This document shows, one piece after another, positions 21,414 to 25,870 of a DNA stretch of 25,870 nucleotides (position 1 is its first letter; the number at the start of each line of letters is the position of its first letter). This DNA comes from UBA7446 sp965657545 (lineage in GTDB: Bacteria; Bacteroidota; Bacteroidia; Flavobacteriales; Flavobacteriaceae), in contig CBFHOG010000019.1 of the NCBI GenBank assembly GCA_965657545.1, positions 1 to 25,870 of the forward strand. The letters are read 5' to 3'. The notes under the pieces were generated by a model that saw only the letters and a program-made list of their open reading frames with translations, was not told the origin of the DNA and searched no databases. Made by a program: the position numbers and the translations under genes.

Positions 21414-21632
21414 TTACTCTTCATTAAACAAGCCTTTTACCATGAGTTTAATACCCCAAAAACCTAGTGCAATGGCTGCAGCGCACATCAAAATGGCAAC
21501 ACCCAAAACAGGGATATACAGCGCATGGTCTTGATTTTTAAATGCAGAAGTCATTACAGTTGGCCCAATAAAAGCCAGGACAATGGCATAAGCCATGGCA
21601 CGTAGTCCTCGAAATAGATTTCTTTTATTCAT
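21414..21632 (-). CDS. Small membrane protein, DUF6095 family
   Basis: 72 aa with two membrane helices (about 11-30 and 41-64). The sequence MNKRNLFRGLRAMAYAIVLA then FIGPTVMTSAFKNQ, with a Gly-rich second helix and the tail GIKLMVKGLFNEE, fits DUF6095, a short family I know from flavobacteria with no assigned function. Its start codon shares one base with the stop of the DUF4249 gene (TGATG), so it is translationally coupled to the TonB-receptor operon. It could be a helper of that envelope system or just a passenger; the sequence does not say. Confidence 0.72.
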   Translation of the reverse strand: MNKRNLFRGLRAMAYAIVLAFIGPTVMTSAFKNQDHALYIPVLGVAILMCAAAIALGFWGIKLMVKGLFNEE

Positions 21633-22432
21633 CAGTTTTCTGAAGCAGTAAATATAAAGCTATCTCGTTCAACAACCCTAAAATAACCCAATGGAAATGC
21701 ATCTGGGTCAGTAGCGTTTTGGAAATTTCCACGTAAAGTAGATTTTGCCGTCGCAAAAGGACCACCGCCGTCTTGGCCTGCATGTGAAATAAGCACCTGC
21801 ATATACGTGTAAAAATCTTTATCTGCACCCATTAAATATACTGGAGTAGGGGTGTTTTTTGGAAAAAATTTATCGTAATAGAAAGAAAATGTGAGCTGAT
21901 TTCCGTTGTAAAACACATCTCTTGTTACAAACAAATTATTGTAACCAAAGTCCATAACGTAATAATTTCCTAATTCGGGCCGGTCTGTAAATTGTACAAT
22001 AGCTTCTACTTCCTCATCTGAAAACACCGTGTTTTGTCCTTGTGTTATGTTGTCAATGGTGGTGGATAGTACAAGCTTTTCGGAGGCAGTATAAACAACA
22101 CCATCAACCATAACTTTGAGTGTAAACACATCATTTTCAGATATTTGTATATTTTCAGCACGATAGTGTCCAGCATCACCCTCAACCGCTTGAATGCTAT
22201 TATTATCATAGTGTAGCGAAACATTTGCTCCTGAAATATGCGGTATTGTATTTGAATAAAATGCTGCAGTTTCAGTCAGTACAACTTCAAGTGTGCCTTG
22301 TGTCCCTGCAACAGGTCGCCAAAGCATGGCATCGATGACCACATTTTGTTCGGTATTTGGGAGTTCAACGTCAATGGGGTCTTCACAACTCCAAAATAAG
22401 CTTAGTCCTAAAATAAAAATTAACTTTTTCAT
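21632..22432 (-). CDS. DUF4249-domain outer-membrane lipoprotein
   Basis: 266 aa. The signal MKKLIFILGLSLFWSC ends in a lipobox-like FWSC (C16). The mature start EDPIDVELPNTEQNVVIDAM is the hallmark of DUF4249 proteins (E-D-x-I-D-V-x-L...V-I-x-G/A). The rest is strand-rich and includes ITQGQNTVFSDEEVEAIVQF and a C-terminal DAFPLGYFRVVERDSFIFTA, also typical. In Bacteroidota DUF4249 lipoproteins are commonly coded next to a TonB-dependent receptor, as here, and may act as its surface or periplasmic partner, comparable in position to SusD though not in sequence; the substrate is unknown. Start and stop codons overlap neighbouring genes by one base each (TAATG upstream, TGATG downstream). Confidence 0.85.
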   Translation of the reverse strand: MKKLIFILGLSLFWSCEDPIDVELPNTEQNVVIDAMLWRPVAGTQGTLEVVLTETAAFYSNTIPHISGANVSLHYDNNSIQAVEGDAGHYRAENIQISENDVFTLKVMVDGVVYTASEKLVLSTTIDNITQGQNTVFSDEEVEAIVQFTDRPELGNYYVMDFGYNNLFVTRDVFYNGNQLTFSFYYDKFFPKNTPTPVYLMGADKDFYTYMQVLISHAGQDGGGPFATAKSTLRGNFQNATDPDAFPLGYFRVVERDSFIFTASEN

Positions 22433-24777
22433 TAGAATTGAATATTATATGTTACAGATGGGACAATACCAAATATGGATAGCCTATACGCTTGATTGTT
22501 CCCCGTTTCTCGGTCTTCCTTAAAACTAATGGTTGCAGCATTTCTACGGTTGTATATGTTGTAAATACCAAACACCCAACTTCCTTGTAATTTTCTTGCA
22601 CTGTTCTTTTTTGGGGTTAAGGTGGCAGCAATATCCAAGCGATGATAAAAAGGCAGTCGTTGCGCATTCCGTTTTCCGTAGTTCGGCACACGGGTTCCCA
22701 TAAATTCGTACTGTCCAATGGGATAGGTTACTGGTTGTCCTGTTTGTGCTATAAAGTTGGCGTTCCACTGCCATTTTTTTGAGGGTGTGTAGGTCACACT
22801 CAAACTCAAATCATGGGTTTTGTCATAGGGTGCATTATACCAATCTCCCTTGTTGATACCAGGGTCGTTTTGTCCAAGACCTTTTGTTTGTTGTTCTGCT
22901 TTGGATAGGGTGTAAGCAACAAGCCCAGTAAGTTGGCCTTGTGTTTTTTTGAAGAGCACTTCTAGTCCGTATGCGCGCCCTTTTCCTGCCAATAAAATCC
23001 GTTCTAAGGCTTCGTTTGCTACCAGTTCTGCTCCGTCAATGTAGTCGTAGCGGTTTTGGGTGATTTTATAAAAACTCTCTACTTCAAACGAATTTCCATT
23101 GTCGCGCTCGGTGGCATAGCCAATGGCCCATTGGTCTCCGCGCTGTGGTTTTAGGTACTTGCCGCTGGTGGTCCATACATCAAGCGGGGTAGGTGAGGAA
23201 GTGTTTGATATTAAATGTAAGTATTGATGTATCCGCTGATAACTTGCTTTCCACGCGCTTTTTTTGGTGCGATAGGCAAGGGTGAACCTAGGCTCTATGT
23301 TTGTAAAAGATGCGGTACTTTCTGCCTTGGAATAGGTGCCAATAGGCGTTGCTTCTTGATAAATTCCAAGTGTGCTGTTGTAAGTGATGGGTTGATCGTT
23401 GGCATAACGCTCCAGTCCGGATTGCGCCAATCTGTTAAATTGATTTAAACGCAAACCGTATCGCAGTGCTAGTGCTGGCGATAGCTCATGTTCCGCCCCT
23501 ATATAAACAGCCGCCTCAGCTGCAAATTTTTGTTGAAGCTGCCTGTCGTTAAAGCCCGAACTTTCCGTAAGCGGCCTAATAAAGCCCGGGTTGAAATTGT
23601 AGTATGTGGTTTGTAATCCTGTCTCCAGTGATAGTTTCTCAGAAACATTGTAGCTTAAATCGTATTTTAAGTTCAGGTTTTGAATACCAGAGTCCCAATC
23701 AAATCCAACAAAATCCAAGGCTAAGCCGTAGTAGTAATCGCTGTAAATAAGGGATAGATTACCAAACATTCGGTTTGAGAAAAGCGTATTCCAGCGCAGA
23801 TTTACAACGGTGTTGCCATAGGTGTTTTCGAAAGTGTTGTCAAATGCCACCACATCTCTACCAAAATAACCCGACATCAACAAGCGGTTTTTGTCGTTAA
23901 TAGGGAGTGTGATTTTCGTGTTCAGGTCGTAGAAATAGGCAATGTTTGAAATATCAAATGCGTCTAAAAATAGATGGGCATAGGTGCCTCGGCCCGCCAC
24001 CAAAAACGATCCTTTTCCAAGTGGACCCTCCAGAAGTCCTCGGCTAGAAACCACCCCCATGCCCCCGTTAAAACGCACACGGTCTTTAGCCCCTTCTTTT
24101 TGATCTATACGCAATACAGAAGCGGTTCTTCCACCATAAGAGGCAGGGATGCCCCCTTTGTAAAGTTGTACATCTTTTATGGCATCTGTGTTAAAAACAG
24201 AGAAAAATCCAAACAGGTGAGAGGAGTTAAAAACGGTTGCCTCGTCCAATAGAATTAGATTTTGGTCTGCGCCACCACCACGCACATTAAAACCCGATGC
24301 GCCCTCACCAGCACTTGTAACCCCAGGTAAAAGTTGAATTACTTTAAGGATATCGGATTCGCCCAATACTACAGGCGTTTGTTTGATGCTGTTAGAGGAA
24401 AGGCGATTGACACTCATTTCGGGTGCGCGTAATCTAATGCGCTCCACGTCTTCGGTTACCACTACTTCATCGAGCTCCTCCGATTGTGGTTCCAGCGAAA
24501 CATTGAGCACTTGGTCGCGGTTTAAAGTAACCTCAATAATATTTGTTTTAAAGCCAAGGTTTTGAAATATAATACGGTAATTCCCTTTTGGCAGTGTAAG
24601 TGAATACACGCCATAGTTGTTGGAAACCGTTCCTGAGGTTGTGGATTGGGCATAAACGGTTACACCCAGTAAGGTTTCTTGTGTGTCGGCTGCTGTAATG
24701 GAGCCGCTCAGTGTGTAGGACTGTGAATAGGAAGTGAATCCTACACTTATTAAAATAAATAATAGATAGCGTAGCAA
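22432..24777 (-). CDS. TonB-dependent outer-membrane receptor with carboxypeptidase-regulatory-like domain
   Basis: 781 aa from TTG 24777-24775 (786 if TTG 24792 is used; no ATG is available at the front). A hydrophobic signal peptide (LLRYLLFILISVGFTSYSQS) is followed by a CarboxypepD_reg-like domain (YTLSGSITAADTQETLLGV...to about residue 105), a TonB-box-like DEVVVTEDVE, a plug domain (SDILKVIQLLPGVTSAGEGA, NVRGGGADQNLILLDEATVF, YKGGIPASYGGR), then a beta barrel ending in the aromatic-terminated SIFGIVPSVTYNIQF. It takes up an unknown ligand across the outer membrane using TonB energy. At under 800 residues it is smaller than SusC proteins. It leads the operon with the DUF4249 lipoprotein and DUF6095. 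The TTG at 24792 overlaps the promoter box, so the inner TTG is preferred. Confidence 0.92.
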   Translation of the reverse strand: MLRYLLFILISVGFTSYSQSYTLSGSITAADTQETLLGVTVYAQSTTSGTVSNNYGVYSLTLPKGNYRIIFQNLGFKTNIIEVTLNRDQVLNVSLEPQSEELDEVVVTEDVERIRLRAPEMSVNRLSSNSIKQTPVVLGESDILKVIQLLPGVTSAGEGASGFNVRGGGADQNLILLDEATVFNSSHLFGFFSVFNTDAIKDVQLYKGGIPASYGGRTASVLRIDQKEGAKDRVRFNGGMGVVSSRGLLEGPLGKGSFLVAGRGTYAHLFLDAFDISNIAYFYDLNTKITLPINDKNRLLMSGYFGRDVVAFDNTFENTYGNTVVNLRWNTLFSNRMFGNLSLIYSDYYYGLALDFVGFDWDSGIQNLNLKYDLSYNVSEKLSLETGLQTTYYNFNPGFIRPLTESSGFNDRQLQQKFAAEAAVYIGAEHELSPALALRYGLRLNQFNRLAQSGLERYANDQPITYNSTLGIYQEATPIGTYSKAESTASFTNIEPRFTLAYRTKKSAWKASYQRIHQYLHLISNTSSPTPLDVWTTSGKYLKPQRGDQWAIGYATERDNGNSFEVESFYKITQNRYDYIDGAELVANEALERILLAGKGRAYGLEVLFKKTQGQLTGLVAYTLSKAEQQTKGLGQNDPGINKGDWYNAPYDKTHDLSLSVTYTPSKKWQWNANFIAQTGQPVTYPIGQYEFMGTRVPNYGKRNAQRLPFYHRLDIAATLTPKKNSARKLQGSWVFGIYNIYNRRNAATISFKEDRETGNNQAYRLSIFGIVPSVTYNIQF

Positions 24778-24789
24778 AGCAATTTTTTG

Positions 24790-24797
24790 CAAAGATA
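24790..24797 (-). promoter_or_regulatory. -7 box TATCTTTG of the TonB receptor operon
   Basis: A full TAnnTTTG match in the 31 bp between the icd stop (24809) and the preferred TTG start (24777). It shows the receptor operon is not just read through from icd. It overlaps the outer TTG candidate. Confidence 0.5.
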
Positions 24798-24808
24798 CGC
24801 ATCCAAAT

Positions 24809-25870
24809 TTATGCAGTTAAAGACTTGTCTAAATTTTCTTTAATAGCAGCAAGAAATTCTTGTGTGGTCAGGTAGTTCTCACGGGTCATTTCTTCTTTGT
24901 GAATAAGCATCGCCAAGTCTTTGGTCATTTGACCTCCTTCTACCGTTTGAATACACACCTCTTCCAAAGTACTACAAAATTCAGCCAAGTCACGGTTGTT
25001 GTCTAGTTTAGCACGGTGTGCTAATCCACGTGTCCAAGCAAAAATAGATGCAATGGGATTTGTTGAGGTTTCTTTTCCTTGTTGGTGTTGGCGATAATGA
25101 CGGGTTACAGTACCGTGTGCCGCTTCAGCCTCTAAAGTTTTTCCATCTGGCGTTACCAAAGTAGAAGTCATTAACCCTAACGAGCCAAATCCTTGTGCCA
25201 CAGTATCAGACTGTACATCGCCGTCGTAATTTTTACAAGCCCATACAAATCCGCCACTCCATTTCATGGCAGCGGCAACCATATCGTCAATCAAGCGGTG
25301 CTCATAGGTAATACCCAACGCCTCAAACTGATCAATAAATTCATTTTCGAATACTTCTTGGAAAATATCTTTAAAGCGTCCATCATATGCCTTCATGATG
25401 GTGTTCTTTGTAGAAAGATACAGCGGCCATCTTTTGCTGATGGCTCTGTTCATACACGAACGTGCAAATCCATATATAGAAGAGTCTATGTTGTACATGC
25501 TCATGGCTACGCCTCCTTCTTGGAAATCATACACTTCCCATGTTTTGGTCTCGCTGCCATCTTCAGGAGTAAAAGTCATGGTGAGTTTCCCTTTACCTTT
25601 GATTACGGTATCGGTAGCACGGTATTGATCCCCAAACGCATGACGTCCAATACATATAGGCTGGGTCCAGCCTTGTACATATCGTGGCACATTACTCATA
25701 ATAATAGGCTCACGGAATACGGTTCCGCCTACTATATTACGAATGGTACCGTTTGGCGAACGCCACATTTCTTTTAGCTTAAATTCTTCTACCCGGTTTT
25801 CATCTGGCGTAATGGTAGCACATTTGATTCCAACATTGTATTTTTTAATTGCTTCTGCAGCATCAATGGT
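24809..25870 (-). CDS. icd: NADP-dependent isocitrate dehydrogenase, eukaryote-like dimeric type (5' end outside the window)
   Basis: 353 codons are visible; the reading frame runs off the right edge (it continues upstream of the first internal Met at 25768 through IKCATITPDENRVEEFKLKE). It oxidises isocitrate to 2-oxoglutarate and CO2 in the TCA cycle, making NADPH. The sequence follows human IDH1/IDH2 closely: WRSPNGTIRNIVGGTVFREP (isocitrate-binding Ser, Asn and Arg), IGRHAFGDQYRATD (the Arg equal to human R132 and the Tyr of the active site), STKNTIMKAYDGRFKDIFQE (catalytic Lys), HRLIDDMVA and NYDGDVQSD (metal Asp residues), EAEAAHGTVTRHYR and TSTNPIASIFAWTRG. It is clearly not the monomeric 740-residue IDH nor the E. 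coli type. The TonB receptor operon follows on the same strand. Confidence 0.97.
   Translation of the reverse strand, partial: TIDAAEAIKKYNVGIKCATITPDENRVEEFKLKEMWRSPNGTIRNIVGGTVFREPIIMSNVPRYVQGWTQPICIGRHAFGDQYRATDTVIKGKGKLTMTFTPEDGSETKTWEVYDFQEGGVAMSMYNIDSSIYGFARSCMNRAISKRWPLYLSTKNTIMKAYDGRFKDIFQEVFENEFIDQFEALGITYEHRLIDDMVAAAMKWSGGFVWACKNYDGDVQSDTVAQGFGSLGLMTSTLVTPDGKTLEAEAAHGTVTRHYRQHQQGKETSTNPIASIFAWTRGLAHRAKLDNNRDLAEFCSTLEEVCIQTVEGGQMTKDLAMLIHKEEMTRENYLTTQEFLAAIKENLDKSLTA

Noticed and set aside
25193..25777. A 194-codon open frame on the plus strand inside icd
   Set aside because: It lies wholly antisense to a clearly coding isocitrate dehydrogenase, and its translation resembles no family I know.
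1..25870. A mobile element, prophage, CRISPR or defence island
   Set aside because: No transposase, integrase, terminal repeats, restriction, toxin or CRISPR sequences were seen. Base and codon use look uniform by eye, and the two tRNAs show no partial copies that would mark an integration site.

Overview
The window is a compact, AT-rich stretch of chromosome from a member of the Bacteroidota, most probably a marine-type Flavobacteriaceae. The evidence is a split transketolase, a TonB receptor paired with a DUF4249 lipoprotein, DUF6095, a MerR/crtB/crtZ carotenoid locus, repeated TAnnTTTG (-7 type) promoter boxes, and the absence of Shine-Dalgarno sequences. Almost everything is housekeeping. 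I see no insertion sequence, prophage, CRISPR array or recognisable defence island.

Layout from left to right. (1) 1-1978, minus strand: the 5' end of an aquaporin gene, then the operon DUF2520/Rossmann protein - KdsC-type HAD phosphatase - Maf. (2) 2055-4250: ndk (+) converges on the minus operon recF - lipocalin-like lipoprotein - DUF721/DciA-like protein. (3) 4350-5576, plus: a membrane-anchored TPR protein and ribH. (4) 5569-7849, minus: a carotenoid locus with a MerR/B12-domain regulator, crtB and crtZ. (5) 7930-8101: tRNA-Leu(GAG) and tRNA-Lys(UUU), minus strand. (6) 8189-10561: shikimate kinase (+), then a PyrR-like phosphoribosyltransferase and an S4-domain protein (-), then an FKBP lipoprotein (+). 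(7) 10558-12364, minus: transketolase as two genes. (8) 12491-18202, plus: tgt, an LptF/G-type permease, an EamA transporter, accA and dnaB. (9) 18207-21344, minus: the classic thrS-infC-rpmI-rplT cluster. (10) 21414-24777, minus: a TonB receptor - DUF4249 lipoprotein - DUF6095 operon. (11) 24809-25870, minus: the 3' part of a eukaryote-like NADP isocitrate dehydrogenase.

Functionally, the carotenoid regulator carries both cobalamin-binding signatures of CarH/LitR photoreceptors, so pigment synthesis is probably under light/B12 control, and inverted repeats lie in front of both the regulator and crtB. The replicative helicase DnaB and a candidate for its loader (DUF721/DciA, in the recF operon) are both present. 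DnaB ends in an SSB-like acidic tip.

Other points of interest are a tRNA-guanine transglycosylase without its zinc cysteines, an infC frame that has no ordinary start codon, several genes whose promoter box ends exactly 4 nt before the start codon (predicting leaderless mRNAs), and five convergent gene pairs that all overlap or abut. All calls were made by reading the sequence and from memory of the families; no database search was run.
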